Translations under genes and position numbers: made by a program | Shown: piece by piece, positions 42,142-51,960 of the stretch | Numbering within the stretch: position 1 is the stretch's first letter | Layout of the letters: every line of letters begins with the position of its first letter | Source of the DNA: Falsiroseomonas selenitidurans | GTDB lineage: Bacteria; Pseudomonadota; Alphaproteobacteria; Acetobacterales; Acetobacteraceae | Direction of reading: 5' to 3' | Length of the DNA stretch: 64,000 bases | Assembly: GCF_012103215.1 (NCBI RefSeq) | Contig: NZ_JAAVNE010000004.1 | Location: 62,001-126,000, forward strand | The notes under the pieces: model-generated | Told to the model about the DNA's origin: nothing | Database searches by the model: none | The model's input: the letters and a program-made list of their open reading frames with translations, nothing else

Positions 42142-42834
42142 CTAGGCAGCGCTCGGCTGGCGGAGCGCCCGCGCCATCGCCTCCCAGGTCCGCTCCGTCA
42201 GGCCGATATGCGTGCGGATCTGCGCCGCCGCCGCCGCCGCATCGCCGCGCTGGATCGCGGTCACGATGGCGCCATGCTCCTCATGCGACCGCCGCAGCCG
42301 GTCCGGCGCTTCAAGCTGGGCGGCGCGGAAGGGCGCCAGGCGGCGGCGCGTGGCGGTGGCGATCTCGCCCAGATAGCCGTTATGCGCGCCGAGATAGAGC
42401 AGGTGGTGGAAGGTGACATTGGCGGCGCGATAGGCGGCGACGTCGCCTGCCCGGACCATGGCCGCCATCGCGCCATGCTGGCGTTCCAGCCCGCGCCGCT
42501 GCTCCGGCGTCATCGCCAGGGCGGCGAGCGCCGCGGCCATCGCCTCCAGCTCCGCCATCACCAGGAACATCTCGCCCAACTGCTGCGGATCCGGGATGGC
42601 GACCACGGCGCCGCGGCGGGGCGCCACCTGCACCAGGCCGGTCGGGGCGAGCTGGCGCAACGCCTCCCGCACCGGGGTGCGGCTGCTGCCATAGGCACGG
42701 GCGAGGCCCAGCTCGTCCAGCGGCGTGCCGGGCTTCAGCCGGCCGGCGACGATATCCTCCGCCAGGCTGGCGGCGATCGCCTCGCCCCGCGTCGGGCGGG
42801 GCGGCGGGGCTGTGCTGGCGATCCGGCGGGGCAT
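42142..42834 (-). CDS. GntR-family regulator with FCD domain
   Basis: 230 residues. The winged HTH reads IAASLAEDIVAGRLKPGTPL then DELGLARAYGSSRTPVREAL, an excellent GntR match. The all-alpha FCD domain follows, with FHHLLYLGAHNGYLGEI and the C-terminal RSHEEHGAIVTAIQRGDAAA, whose His residues bind a metal in many FadR-type regulators. Upstream of and codirectional with the allophanate-ABC operon, so it likely regulates it through an organic-acid or amide inducer. Confidence 0.88.
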   Translation of the reverse strand: MPRRIASTAPPPRPTRGEAIAASLAEDIVAGRLKPGTPLDELGLARAYGSSRTPVREALRQLAPTGLVQVAPRRGAVVAIPDPQQLGEMFLVMAELEAMAAALAALAMTPEQRRGLERQHGAMAAMVRAGDVAAYRAANVTFHHLLYLGAHNGYLGEIATATRRRLAPFRAAQLEAPDRLRRSHEEHGAIVTAIQRGDAAAAAAQIRTHIGLTERTWEAMARALRQPSAA

Positions 42835-42879
42835 GGGATGATTTGGCGCGCCCGGCCCGCCGGCGTCCAGGCCCCGCGC

Positions 42880-43953
42880 TTATCGGAAGGGGAAGGGATA
42901 CATCAGCCCGCCGCGGCGCCAGAGGTCGGACAGGCCGCGGTCCAGGCCGATGGGCGAGCCCTCGCCCAGGTTGCGCTCGAAGATCTCGCCGTAATTGCCG
43001 ACCTGGCGGATCGCCTGCAGCGCCCAGGTATCCGCCAGGCCCAGCCGCTGGCCGAGCCCGCGGTCGAGGCCGAGCAGGTAGCGGATTTCCGCATTGCCGG
43101 AATGCAGCGCGGCTTCCAGCCCGGCGCTGGTCACCTCCAGCTCCTCCGCCGCCACCAGCGCGTGCAGGGTCCAAGCCACGATCTGGCGCCAGCGATCGTC
43201 GCCGCCGCGCACGAAGGGGGTCAGCGGCTCGCGGCTCAGCCGTTCCGGCAGCAGGGTGGCAGCGGCGGGGTCCGGCAGGTCGGTGGCGCGCAGCGTGGCG
43301 AGCGCCGCGGCATCGGCGGTCACGCCCTCGCAATCGCCGGCCTTGAAGCCATCCAGCAGCGCCGGGCCGGACTGGCGGGTTTCCACCATCCGCAGCGTGA
43401 TGCCGGCGCGGGCGGCGGCGTTGGCCAGGACGGCCTGGCTGTTGTCGATATCCGCCGCCGCGACACAGATGCGCTTGCCATCGAGCTGGGCGAAATTGGC
43501 GACATCCGCATCGGCCCGCACCAGCACTGCCTGGCCGTCATACAGCAGCACGCCGATCGGGCTGAGGTTGCGGCCGGCATTGCGGCTGGCGGTAGCGGTG
43601 AGGTTCGAGGACAGCACGTCCACCCGCCCGGCCTCCAGCCCTTCAAGGCTGGCCTCGACCGAGGGGGCGGTGACGTAGGTGACCCGCTCCGCATCGCCCA
43701 GCACGGCGGCGGCCACGGCACGGCAGAAGTCCGCATCCAGGCCGCGCATCGCGCCATCCGGATCCGGCGCGGAGAAGCCGGGAAGCTGGCCGAAGACGCC
43801 GCAGCGCAGCATGCCCCGCTGCTTCACGGCCTCGAGCGTCGGGCTGGCGGCACCCGGGGCTGCCCCCTGGGCCGATCCCTGGGCCGATCCCTGGGCGGCG
43901 GCGGCCCCGGCCATGCCGAACAGCAGCAGAAGGCCAAGAAGGCAGCGGGGCAT
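42880..43953 (-). CDS. Amino-acid ABC transporter substrate-binding protein (AapJ-like)
   Basis: 357 residues from ATG 43953. The signal reads MPRCLLGLLLLFGMAGAAAA and is followed by a short repeated linker AQGSAQGSAQGA. The periplasmic fold is AapJ/GltI-like: VKQRGMLRCGVFGQLPGFSA, LDADFCRAVAAAVLGDAERV, GRVDVLSSNLTATASRNA. The later RQVGNYGEIFERNLGEGSPI is typical of AapJ/BztA. No permease or ATPase genes are adjacent, so the rest of the transporter must be elsewhere. Ligand: L-amino acids by family, not verified. Confidence 0.87.
   Translation of the reverse strand: MPRCLLGLLLLFGMAGAAAAQGSAQGSAQGAAPGAASPTLEAVKQRGMLRCGVFGQLPGFSAPDPDGAMRGLDADFCRAVAAAVLGDAERVTYVTAPSVEASLEGLEAGRVDVLSSNLTATASRNAGRNLSPIGVLLYDGQAVLVRADADVANFAQLDGKRICVAAADIDNSQAVLANAAARAGITLRMVETRQSGPALLDGFKAGDCEGVTADAAALATLRATDLPDPAAATLLPERLSREPLTPFVRGGDDRWRQIVAWTLHALVAAEELEVTSAGLEAALHSGNAEIRYLLGLDRGLGQRLGLADTWALQAIRQVGNYGEIFERNLGEGSPIGLDRGLSDLWRRGGLMYPFPFR
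43867..43902 (-). repeat. Short tandem repeat in binding-protein linker
   Basis: CTGGGCCGATCC occurs twice in tandem, then a partial third copy CTGGGCGGC. On the coding strand it yields the linker AQGSAQGSAQGA just after the signal peptide. Slippage here would change linker length in steps of four residues. Confidence 0.6.
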
Positions 43954-44000
43954 GGCGGGGCTCCGTATCTGGTGGGGGCGCGGCTCGGGCATGGAGGGGC

Positions 44001-44879
44001 TCAACATCCAGAGGCGGCGATGCGGCAGACGATGCCGGAGCCGGCGCGTTCCGCGATGCGGCAGACCTGCAACGCCTGCGCCTCCGCCTGTTCACGGGTC
44101 TGGCCGGCACCGGTGGCCGAGCGGCGCAGGATGGCAGGCGTGCCGCTGACCGCCTGGGCCAGGGCGCCACAGGCATTCGGGAAGTCCAGCGTGATGCGGC
44201 ACTGGTTGCGGCCGACCACCGCCTCGCAGGCGCGGATCGCCTCCATGCTGGCGGCGAGCCGGTCGCCCTGGCCGCTGGTGAAGCCGAAGGCGGTGGAGGG
44301 CGGTTCCGCCGTGTAGATGAAGCCGAAGCGGCCGCGCGCGGCCTGGGCGGTGCCGCGGATGGCGGGGGCGGCGACCGGGATGGCGCTGCCTTCGGCGCAG
44401 CGCTGCTGGCAGGCCTGCACCAGGGCGCGCGGCTGGGTGGCGCAGGCGCGCTGGCAGGATTGCGGGATGCTGGTGGGCCGCGTCGCCAGCCGCGCGGCCT
44501 GCGGGACCGCGGTGCCCACCGGCCGGAAGCAGGCCCCGGCGCCGGGGCCGCTGGCCGTGCCGCAGGCCAGCAGACGCGGCGTGCTCCAGCGTTCCGCCGG
44601 CAGGGCGATGCGCCACGGGCCGCCATCCCGGCACTGGATGTCCCAATAGGCGGTGCGGCCGCGGTCCAGCCCGGCCTGGTAGAGGTTGGAGACCTCGGAA
44701 CAGGCCAGGCCATTGGTGCGCAGCAGGCTGCGGAAGGCGTCCCGCTGGCCGGCCTGGTTGCGGGACAGGAGCTGGTCGTTGGTCGGGTTGCCGGTCTGCG
44801 CGCTCGCCGGCGCGACCAGCGCCTGCGCCGCCAGCGCGAGCAGGGCAGAAAGTGCCAGCACAGCCAATCGCATCGCCAC
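44001..44879 (-). CDS. Secreted DUF4189-containing protein
   Basis: 292 residues with signal MAMRLAVLALSALLALAAQA then APASAQ cleavage. About ten Cys suggest disulfides in the periplasm. The N-terminal half (ACSEVSNLYQAGLDRGRTAY then WDIQCRDGGPWRIALP) resembles a separate Cys-rich module. The C-terminal ~110 residues (GRFGFIYTAEPPSTAFGFTS and ACEAVVGRNQCRITLDFPNA) match the DUF4189 pattern with conserved Trp/Cys spacing. Function unknown. Divergent from frmA across 260 bases that hold no gene. It ends near the start of the binding-protein gene on the same strand. Confidence 0.78.
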   Translation of the reverse strand: MAMRLAVLALSALLALAAQALVAPASAQTGNPTNDQLLSRNQAGQRDAFRSLLRTNGLACSEVSNLYQAGLDRGRTAYWDIQCRDGGPWRIALPAERWSTPRLLACGTASGPGAGACFRPVGTAVPQAARLATRPTSIPQSCQRACATQPRALVQACQQRCAEGSAIPVAAPAIRGTAQAARGRFGFIYTAEPPSTAFGFTSGQGDRLAASMEAIRACEAVVGRNQCRITLDFPNACGALAQAVSGTPAILRRSATGAGQTREQAEAQALQVCRIAERAGSGIVCRIAASGC

Positions 44880-45139
44880 GATCCCCCCGCTCTCGCGGCA
44901 AGGTGTCGCCTGTCATTTACCTTGGCGCAAGGGTGCAATTGGCGATCAGGCCGGGGCTTTGCGCCGCCCTGTCTCAGTGGTCGCGGGGCGTGTGACGCCG
45001 CGGTGGTTTTGGCGACGGATGCCGCCCGGCCGGGGCCGGCGCGGTTGTGCGGCCGGCGCGGGCGCACGCGGCAGCGGTGTTCCACCCCGGGACGGGGTTG
45101 GTGCTATAGGCAGGCGGAGTGGCAGACGGAGTTGGCTGG

Positions 45140-46252
45140 ATGAAGACGCGCGCGGCGGTGGCCTGGGCGGCGGGCAAGCCCCTTTCGGTGACCGAGGTGG
45201 AGATCGGCGGCCCCCGGGACGGGGAGGTGCTGGTGGAGGTGAAGGCCACCGGGCTCTGCCACACCGACCTCTACACCCTGTCCGGCGCGGACCCGGAGGG
45301 TCTGTTCCCGGCCATCCTGGGGCATGAGGGTGCGGGCATCGTCCGCGAGGTGGGCGCCGGCGTCACCAGCGTGAAGCCGGGCGACCATGTCATCCCGCTC
45401 TACACGCCGGAATGCCGGCAGTGCAAAACCTGCCTCAGCCAGCGCTCCAACCTCTGCACGGCGATCCGCGGCACCCAGGGCAAGGGGGTGATGCCCGATG
45501 GCACCAGCCGCTTCTCCTGCGAGGGCGGCCCGGTGATGCACTACATGGGCTGCTCCACCTTCGCGAATTTCACGATTCTCCCGGAGATCGCTCTGGCAAA
45601 GGTCCGGGAAGACGCGCCGTTCGAGAAGATCTGCTACATCGGCTGCGGCGTGACGACGGGCATCGGCGCCGTGATCAACACCGCCAAGGTCTGGCCGGGT
45701 GCCAATGTGGCGGTGTTCGGCCTGGGCGGCATCGGGCTGAACGTGATCCAGGGCGCCCGCATGGTGGGCGCCGACCGCATCATCGGCATCGACCTGAATG
45801 ATGGGCGGGAGGAGATGGCCCGGAAGTTCGGCATGACCGACTTCATCAACCCGAACACGATCGGCCACGACAAGGTGGTGCAGGCCGTGGTGGATTTGAC
45901 CGGCGGCGGCGCCGATTTCTCCTTCGAATGCATCGGCAATGTGAAGGTGATGCGCCAGGCGCTGGAGTGCACGCATCGCGGCTGGGGCGAGAGCATCATC
46001 ATCGGCGTGGCCGGGGCGGGGCAGGAGATTGCCACCCGGCCCTTCCAGCTGGTCACCGGCCGGTCCTGGCGCGGCACGGCCTTCGGCGGCGCCCGCGGGC
46101 GGACCGATGTGCCGAAGATCGTCGACTGGTACATGCAGGGGAAGATCGACATCGACAGCCTCATCACCCATGTGATGCCGCTGGACGAGATCAACCACGG
46201 CTTCGAGCTGATGGAGCGCGGCGAATCCATCCGCTCCGTCGTCGTCTACTAG
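45140..46252 (+). CDS. frmA: S-(hydroxymethyl)glutathione dehydrogenase
   Basis: 370-residue class III zinc alcohol dehydrogenase, which oxidises S-hydroxymethylglutathione in formaldehyde removal and reduces S-nitrosoglutathione. Catalytic zinc ligands are seen in [19 protein letters not shown] and [18 protein letters not shown]. The structural zinc Cys set is [20 protein letters not shown], and [10 protein letters not shown] and [12 protein letters not shown] complete the NAD site. ATG 45140 preferred over a start 21 bases earlier. No fghA or gfa beside it. Confidence 0.94.
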   Translation: MKTRAAVAWAAGKPLSVTEVEIGGPRDGEVLVEVKATGLCHTDLYTLSGADPEGLFPAILGHEGAGIVREVGAGVTSVKPGDHVIPLYTPECRQCKTCLSQRSNLCTAIRGTQGKGVMPDGTSRFSCEGGPVMHYMGCSTFANFTILPEIALAKVREDAPFEKICYIGCGVTTGIGAVINTAKVWPGANVAVFGLGGIGLNVIQGARMVGADRIIGIDLNDGREEMARKFGMTDFINPNTIGHDKVVQAVVDLTGGGADFSFECIGNVKVMRQALECTHRGWGESIIIGVAGAGQEIATRPFQLVTGRSWRGTAFGGARGRTDVPKIVDWYMQGKIDIDSLITHVMPLDEINHGFELMERGESIRSVVVY

Positions 46253-46261
46253 GAGACCCGC

Positions 46262-47905
46262 TTGTTACGGCTGACCGAACTGAAGCTGCCGCTGGACCAC
46301 CCGGAGGGGGCGCTGCAGCAGGCACTTTGCGCGGCCATCGGGCTGCGGCCAGCGGCGGTGCGCGACATCACCATCGCCCGCCGGGCCTGGGATGCGCGCA
46401 AGCGGTCGGCCATCCTGCTGGTCTATTCGGTGGATTTCACCGTGGATGACGAGGCCGCGCTGCTGCGGCGCGCGGCGGCGGACAAGGTGCTGGCGCGCAC
46501 GCTGATCCGCACGCCGGATACCCGCTACCACCCCGTCGCCCAGGCCCCTGCCCTTCTGCCGCAGCGCCCCGTGGTGATCGGCACCGGGCCGTGCGGGATC
46601 TTCGCCGCCCTGATCCTGGCGGAGATGGGCTTCCGCCCGATCATCCTGGACCGCGGCAAGGTGGTGCGGGAACGCACCAAGGACACCTGGGCGCTGTGGC
46701 GCCGCAACCAGCTCACGCCCGAGAGCAATGTGCAGTTCGGCGAGGGCGGCGCCGGCACGTTTTCGGATGGCAAGTTGTGGTCCGGCATCAAGGACCCGCA
46801 GCATCTGGGCCGCAAGGTGCTGACCGAGTTCGTCGCCGCCGGCGCACCCGAAGAAATCCTGTATGTGGCCAAGCCGCATATCGGCACCTTCCGGCTGGTG
46901 ACGATGGTGGAAAGCCTGCGCGCCAAGATCGAGGCGCTGGGCGGCGAATACCGCTTCGGCACCAAGGTGGTGGACTTCCTGGTGGAGACCGGGCGCGACG
47001 GGCAGCGCCGCATGGCCGGCGTGGTGACGGAAGCGGGCGAGACGATCGAGACCCGGCATGTGGTGCTCGCCATCGGCCATTCGGCGCGCGACACGTTCTT
47101 CCGGCTGCAGGCCGCCGGAATCTTCGTGGAGGCAAAGCCGTTCTCCATCGGCGTGCGGATCGAGCATCCGCAATCCATCATCGACCGCGCCCGCTTTGGC
47201 GCCTTCGCGGGCAACCCGATCCTCGGCGCGGCGGACTACAAGCTGGTGCACCACTGCACGAATGGCCGCAGCGTCTATTCCTTCTGCATGTGCCCGGGCG
47301 GCACCGTGGTGGCCGCGGCGAGCGAGCCGGGGCGGCTGGTGACCAATGGCATGAGCCAGTATTCGCGGGCCGAGCGCAACGCCAATGCGGGCATCGTCGT
47401 CGGCATCACGCCGGAGGTGGATTATCCGGGCGACCCGCTGGCCGGCATCGCCCTGCAGCGGCACTGGGAGGAACGCGCCTTCGTCGCCGGCGGCAGCAAC
47501 TACTGCGCGCCCGCGCAGCTGGTCGGCGATTTCCTCGCCGGCCGTGCCTCCCAAAGCCTCGGCGCGGTGGTGCCCAGCTACAGGCCGGGCGTGACGCCCA
47601 CCGACCTCGCCACCTGCCTGCCGGATTTCGCGGTGGCCGCGATGCGGGAGGCACTGCCGGCGTTCGGCAGGCAGATCCAGGGGTTCGACATGGCGGAGGC
47701 GGTGATGACGGGGGTGGAGACGCGCACCTCCTCCCCCATCCGCATCCGCCGCGATGCCAACTTCCGCAGCGTGAACACGCAGGGCCTGTATCCGGCCGGC
47801 GAGGGCGCGGGCTATGCGGGCGGCATCTTCTCCGCCGGCGTGGACGGCATCCGCGTGGCGGAGGCGGTGGGCCGCGATCTGGCCGGGCTCGCGGTCGCCG
47901 CCTGA
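46262..47905 (+). CDS. COG2509-type FAD-dependent dehydrogenase
   Basis: 547 residues. A TTG start at 46262 has a good AGGAG ribosome-binding site at correct spacing. An N-terminal domain (~90 residues, LTELKLPLDHPEGALQQALC and RKRSAILLVYSVDF) precedes the FAD loop VVIGTGPCGIFAALILAEMG. GEGGAGTFSDGKLWSGIKDP is a family hallmark, and later RTSSPIRIRRDANFRSVNTQ and GLYPAGEGAGYAGGIFSAGV. Biochemical function is unknown for the family. It follows frmA by 9 bases and overlaps the next flavoprotein (TGATG). Confidence 0.85.
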   Translation: MLRLTELKLPLDHPEGALQQALCAAIGLRPAAVRDITIARRAWDARKRSAILLVYSVDFTVDDEAALLRRAAADKVLARTLIRTPDTRYHPVAQAPALLPQRPVVIGTGPCGIFAALILAEMGFRPIILDRGKVVRERTKDTWALWRRNQLTPESNVQFGEGGAGTFSDGKLWSGIKDPQHLGRKVLTEFVAAGAPEEILYVAKPHIGTFRLVTMVESLRAKIEALGGEYRFGTKVVDFLVETGRDGQRRMAGVVTEAGETIETRHVVLAIGHSARDTFFRLQAAGIFVEAKPFSIGVRIEHPQSIIDRARFGAFAGNPILGAADYKLVHHCTNGRSVYSFCMCPGGTVVAAASEPGRLVTNGMSQYSRAERNANAGIVVGITPEVDYPGDPLAGIALQRHWEERAFVAGGSNYCAPAQLVGDFLAGRASQSLGAVVPSYRPGVTPTDLATCLPDFAVAAMREALPAFGRQIQGFDMAEAVMTGVETRTSSPIRIRRDANFRSVNTQGLYPAGEGAGYAGGIFSAGVDGIRVAEAVGRDLAGLAVAA

Positions 47906-49080
47906 TGACCCATGTCGATGTGGTGGTGCTGGGGGCCGGCGCCGCCGGGATGTTCGCGGCCATGCGCGCCGGCCAGCGCGGGCGGCGCGTGCTGCTGCTG
48001 GACCATGCGGAGGAGCCGGGGAAGAAGATCCTGATCTCCGGCGGCGGGCGCTGCAACTTCACCAACGCGGATTGTGTGCCGGAGCGCTTCCTCTCGGCCA
48101 ATCCGCATTTCGCCCGCTCCGCCCTGGCCCGCTACACGCAGCACGACTTCATCGCGCTGGTGCGCCGGCACGGCATCGCCTTCCATGAGAAGACGCTGGG
48201 CCAGCTGTTCTGCGACGGCTCCGCCCGGCAGATCGTCGCCATGCTGCTGGCGGAATGCCACGCGGCGGGGGTGGATCTGCGCGTCGGGCATCGCGTCACC
48301 GACATCACCCGCGACGACCGCTTCCGCATCGCCACGGATCGCGGCGGCTTCACCGCGGACAGCCTGGTGCTGGCCACCGGCGGCCTCTCCATCCCCAAGA
48401 TGGGCGCCACCGGCTTCGCGCATGACGTGGCGCAGCGCTTCGGCCTGGCGGTGACGGTGCTGCGACCCGGCCTGGTGCCGCTGACCTTCCCGGACAAGGC
48501 GCTGGAGCTGATGCGCCCGCTGTCCGGCGTCGCCCTGCCCGCGGTCGCCCGCATCGGCCGGACGGCGTTCCGGGAGGCGGTGCTGTTCACCCATCGCGGC
48601 CTGTCCGGCCCCGCCATCCTGCAGGTTTCGTCCTACTGGCAGGAAGGCACCGCGCTGACGCTGGACCTGCTGCCGGATGCCGACCCCACGGCGCTGCTGC
48701 TGGCCGGCAAGCGGGCGCGGCCGCGGGCGGAGGCGAAGACGGTGCTGGCGGAATTCCTGCCCACCCGCCTGGCCCAGGCGTTCGCCGCGCTGCACCTGCC
48801 GCCGCGGGTGATGGCGGAGATCGGCGATGCACCGCTGAAGACGCTCGGCGCCCTGCTCCGCGCCTGGCAGATCACGCCCTCCGGCACCGAGGGCTACGCC
48901 AAGGCGGAGGTGACGCTGGGCGGGGTGGACACCGCCGGCCTGTCCTCCCAGACCCTGATGGCCAAGGACGTGCCCGGCCTGTTCGTGGTGGGAGAGGCGG
49001 TGGACGTGACCGGCTGGCTCGGCGGCTACAATTTCCAATGGGCCTGGTCCAGCGGCTGGGCGGCCGGCGAAGTGGCCTGA
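47905..49080 (+). CDS. HI0933/YhiN-family flavoprotein
   Basis: 391 residues, a family with FAD-binding two-domain fold and unproven activity. DVVVLGAGAAGMFAAMRAGQ binds FAD, and PGKKILISGGGRCNFTNADC is the family signature. LATGGLSIPKMGATGFAHDV and FTHRGLSGPAILQVSSYW are family blocks, and VDVTGWLGGYNFQWAWSSGW closes it. Sometimes annotated as aminoacetone oxidase, which is not well supported. Coupled to the COG2509 gene by TGATG; no gene on the plus strand follows for 75 bases. Confidence 0.87.
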   Translation: MTHVDVVVLGAGAAGMFAAMRAGQRGRRVLLLDHAEEPGKKILISGGGRCNFTNADCVPERFLSANPHFARSALARYTQHDFIALVRRHGIAFHEKTLGQLFCDGSARQIVAMLLAECHAAGVDLRVGHRVTDITRDDRFRIATDRGGFTADSLVLATGGLSIPKMGATGFAHDVAQRFGLAVTVLRPGLVPLTFPDKALELMRPLSGVALPAVARIGRTAFREAVLFTHRGLSGPAILQVSSYWQEGTALTLDLLPDADPTALLLAGKRARPRAEAKTVLAEFLPTRLAQAFAALHLPPRVMAEIGDAPLKTLGALLRAWQITPSGTEGYAKAEVTLGGVDTAGLSSQTLMAKDVPGLFVVGEAVDVTGWLGGYNFQWAWSSGWAAGEVA

Positions 49081-49155
49081 AGGCGGTTCGCCCAAGGCGC
49101 CGGCTTGGCAGCGCCGGCAAACCGGCCGAAGCTGCCTGAAACGGGGAGCGGCACG

Positions 49156-50355
49156 ATGGCACGGCGCGGCATGCAGTTCGGGATCTTCCTGGCCCCCTTC
49201 CACCGGCTGGGCGACAACCCGACTCTGGCGATCGCGCGCGACATCGAGATGATCGCGCTGCTCGACCGGCTGGGGTATGACGAGGCCTGGATCGGCGAGC
49301 ACCACTCCGCGGGGTGGGAGACCATCGCCTCCCCGGAGCTCATCATCGCCGCGGCGGCGGAGCGCACGAAGCACATCCGGCTGGGATCCGGCGTCACCTC
49401 CCTGCCCTATCACCACCCCTTCCTGGTGGCGCAGCGCTTCGTGCAGCTGGACCACATGACGCGCGGCCGGGTGATGCTGGGCTGCGGCCCCGGCGCGCTG
49501 GTGTCGGACGCCTACATGCTCGGCATCGAGCCGGCGACGCAGCGGCGGCGGATGGATGAAGCGCTGGAGGCCATCATGGCATTGCTGGCCTGCGACGGGC
49601 CGGTGACGCGCAAGACCGACTGGTTCGAGATGCAGGAGGCACGGCTGCACCTGCGCCCCTATTCCGACCCGCATTTCCCGATCGCGGTGGCCAGCACGCT
49701 GACACCGGCCGGGCCGGCCACGGCGGGCAAGCATGGCGTCGGCATCCTGTCGCTCGGCGCCGGCATGCCGGGCGGGCCCGCCGCCCTGCCCGGCCAGTGG
49801 AAGATCGCGGAGCAAGCCGCCGCGGCGCATGGCAAGACCGTGGACCGCCGCAACTGGCGCCTGGTGATGAACGTGCATGTGGCGGAGACCGACGAACAGG
49901 CCCTGGCCGATGTGCGGGTGGGCGAGCGGCTGGAGACGGTGACCTATTTCGAGGATGCGCTGGGCCGCCCGCCCGGACGGTCCCAGGATCCGCTGACCGA
50001 TGGGGTGAAGGCCGGCACCACGCTGGTCGGATCGCCGGAGACGGTGGCACGGGGGATCGAGGCTCTGGTGGAGGCCAGCGATGGCGGCTTCGGCGGCTTC
50101 CTGTTCCGCGCGCATGACTGGGCCAACCGCGAACAGACCTGGCGCAGCTACGAGCTGTTCGCGCGCTGGGTGATGCCCCGCTTCCAGCAGGCGCTGGAGA
50201 CGGTGCGCGGGTCGCATGAATGGGCAGTGGCGAACCGAAAGACGATCTTCAGCCCGAATGTGGAGGCGCTGCGCAAGGCCTTCACCGATGCCGGCAAGGA
50301 CGTGCCGGAGGCCTTCGACGCGCGCGCCTCCGGGGCGCGGGACCTCAAGCCATAG
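49156..50355 (+). CDS. Luciferase-like flavin-dependent monooxygenase (LimB-like)
   Basis: 399 residues, a TIM-barrel F420/FMN oxidoreductase. MQFGIFLAPFHRLGDNPTLA, IARDIEMIALLDRLGYDEAW and IGEHHSAGWETIASPELIIA agree with the group containing limonene 1,2-monooxygenase. GSGVTSLPYHHPFLVAQRFV is the flavin-side strand. A GGGGAG ribosome-binding site supports ATG 49156. Requires a flavin reductase not seen here. Converges with the VOC gene, overlapping it by 11 bases. Confidence 0.87.
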   Translation: MARRGMQFGIFLAPFHRLGDNPTLAIARDIEMIALLDRLGYDEAWIGEHHSAGWETIASPELIIAAAAERTKHIRLGSGVTSLPYHHPFLVAQRFVQLDHMTRGRVMLGCGPGALVSDAYMLGIEPATQRRRMDEALEAIMALLACDGPVTRKTDWFEMQEARLHLRPYSDPHFPIAVASTLTPAGPATAGKHGVGILSLGAGMPGGPAALPGQWKIAEQAAAAHGKTVDRRNWRLVMNVHVAETDEQALADVRVGERLETVTYFEDALGRPPGRSQDPLTDGVKAGTTLVGSPETVARGIEALVEASDGGFGGFLFRAHDWANREQTWRSYELFARWVMPRFQQALETVRGSHEWAVANRKTIFSPNVEALRKAFTDAGKDVPEAFDARASGARDLKP

Positions 50356-50749
50356 GCCGGCGGCCGAGCGATTCCTGGAAGCGCAGCAGGTAGCCGTCCG
50401 GGTCCTGCACGATGAACTGCCGCACGCCGGCGTCCTGCGACCCGGCGCGGTACCATTTTTCTTCCAGTGGCAGGTACAGCGGGTGGGCGGCCGCCTGCAG
50501 CGCGGCCAGCACCGGGCCGATGGCCGGCAATTGCATCTGCAGGTTCACGCCACGGCCGAAGGGGCGCTCCAGCGGCGCAGTGATCCAGCGGCGGCCGGGG
50601 CGAAAGGCCTCCTCCAGCATCACCTGCACGCCGTCTCGGGCAAGATAGGCGAAGCCGTCCTCCGGCCGGTCATAGGCCACGGCGAAGCCGCAGAGGCCGC
50701 ACCAGAAGCGCAGGCTGGCCGCCAGGTCGGCGACCAGCAGTTCCGGCAC
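50345..50749 (-). CDS. Bleomycin-resistance-like VOC protein
   Basis: About 134 residues from a GTG at 50749; the upstream reading could extend toward 50780 with no clear start codon, so the exact start is uncertain. PELLVADLAASLRFWCGLCG, RPEDGFAYLARDGVQVMLEE and ERPFGRGVNLQMQLPA are the bleomycin-binding VOC pattern, with QDPDGYLLRFQESLG at the end. Binding-protein relatives sequester bleomycin; many are unrelated to resistance. It follows hupE by about 35 bases and may be in the urease operon by readthrough. Confidence 0.75.
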   Translation of the reverse strand: MPELLVADLAASLRFWCGLCGFAVAYDRPEDGFAYLARDGVQVMLEEAFRPGRRWITAPLERPFGRGVNLQMQLPAIGPVLAALQAAAHPLYLPLEEKWYRAGSQDAGVRQFIVQDPDGYLLRFQESLGRRPMA

Positions 50750-50784
50750 CAGCTTCGCATGGGCGAAGCCAGGCGGCAGGTCGG

Positions 50785-51341
50785 TCAGAGCAGGATCACC
50801 GCCAGCATCACCGCCGCCATGGCGCCACCCGCAAGGCGCACCGGCAGCAGGGCCAGGTGGCGGGCGGCCAGCAGGCCGGCGCCATGCAGCGCCGCGGTGG
50901 CCAGCAGAAAGCCCAGCGCATAGCCCGGCGCGCCGGTACCGGCCGCCAGTTCCAGGCCATGCGCGTTGCCGTGCAGCAGGCCGAAGGCGGCCACCAGCGG
51001 CAGCCCGACCCGCAGCGGCAGACGGGTGGCGCCGGCGACCAGCGCGCCGAGGATGATGACGGAGGCGAGGATGCCGGCCTCCATCATCGGCAGGCCGGTG
51101 CCGGCCATGCCCAGCCCGCCGCCCAGCGCCATCCCGCCCAGGAAGGCCGCCGGCAGGGCCAGCACGGCGCGGCCGCCCGTCAGCCCGGCCCAGAGGCCGA
51201 CGGCGACCATCGCCAGGATATGGTCCAGCCCGCCGACCGGGTGCAGCAGCCCGGCGGCGACGCCATGCACATGGGCGCCGGCGCCATGGGCCAGGGCGGG
51301 CAGCGGCGCCAGCAGCGCGGCCAGGGTGAGAAGACGCAACA

Positions 51342-51342
<1 letters not shown>
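50785..51342 (-). CDS. ureJ: HupE/UreJ nickel permease
   Basis: 185 residues with signal-like N-terminus (MLRLLTLAALLAPLPALAHG) and about six membrane helices. HPVGGLDHILAMVAVGLWAG is the HupE/UreJ metal-site signature. HGNAHGLELAAGTGAPGYAL is the second His motif. It is the last urease-operon gene, its start overlapping the ureG stop (TGATG). It supplies nickel for UreC. Confidence 0.9.
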
Positions 51343-51950
<608 letters not shown>

Positions 51951-51960
51951 GCTGCGGTAC

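Noticed and set aside
42142..42834. A full palindromic operator for the GntR regulator in the downstream gap
   Set aside because: Only a 10-bp near-palindrome (GTGTATGCAC) was seen; given as a low-confidence note in the intergenic entry, not a firm site.
41926..44316. A long plus-strand frame of about 800 codons opposite allophanate hydrolase, GntR and binding-protein genes
   Set aside because: Composition is His/Gln/Arg/Gly rich with no domain, whereas the minus strand carries well-matched genes throughout.
44880..45139. A small gene or riboswitch in the 260-bp divergent gap before frmA
   Set aside because: No frame with a ribosome-binding site and no recognisable conserved RNA fold; most likely two divergent promoters.
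46591..49080. An 829-codon open frame fusing antisense-like sequence upstream of YhiN
   Set aside because: The extra upstream part lies out of frame over the COG2509 gene and has the Arg/Gly-rich composition of high-GC shadow frames. The real YhiN start is at 47905 with TGATG coupling.
50345..50749. Bleomycin resistance determinant
   Set aside because: The VOC pattern is shared by many non-resistance proteins and the context is urease and a monooxygenase, so a resistance label would be overreach.
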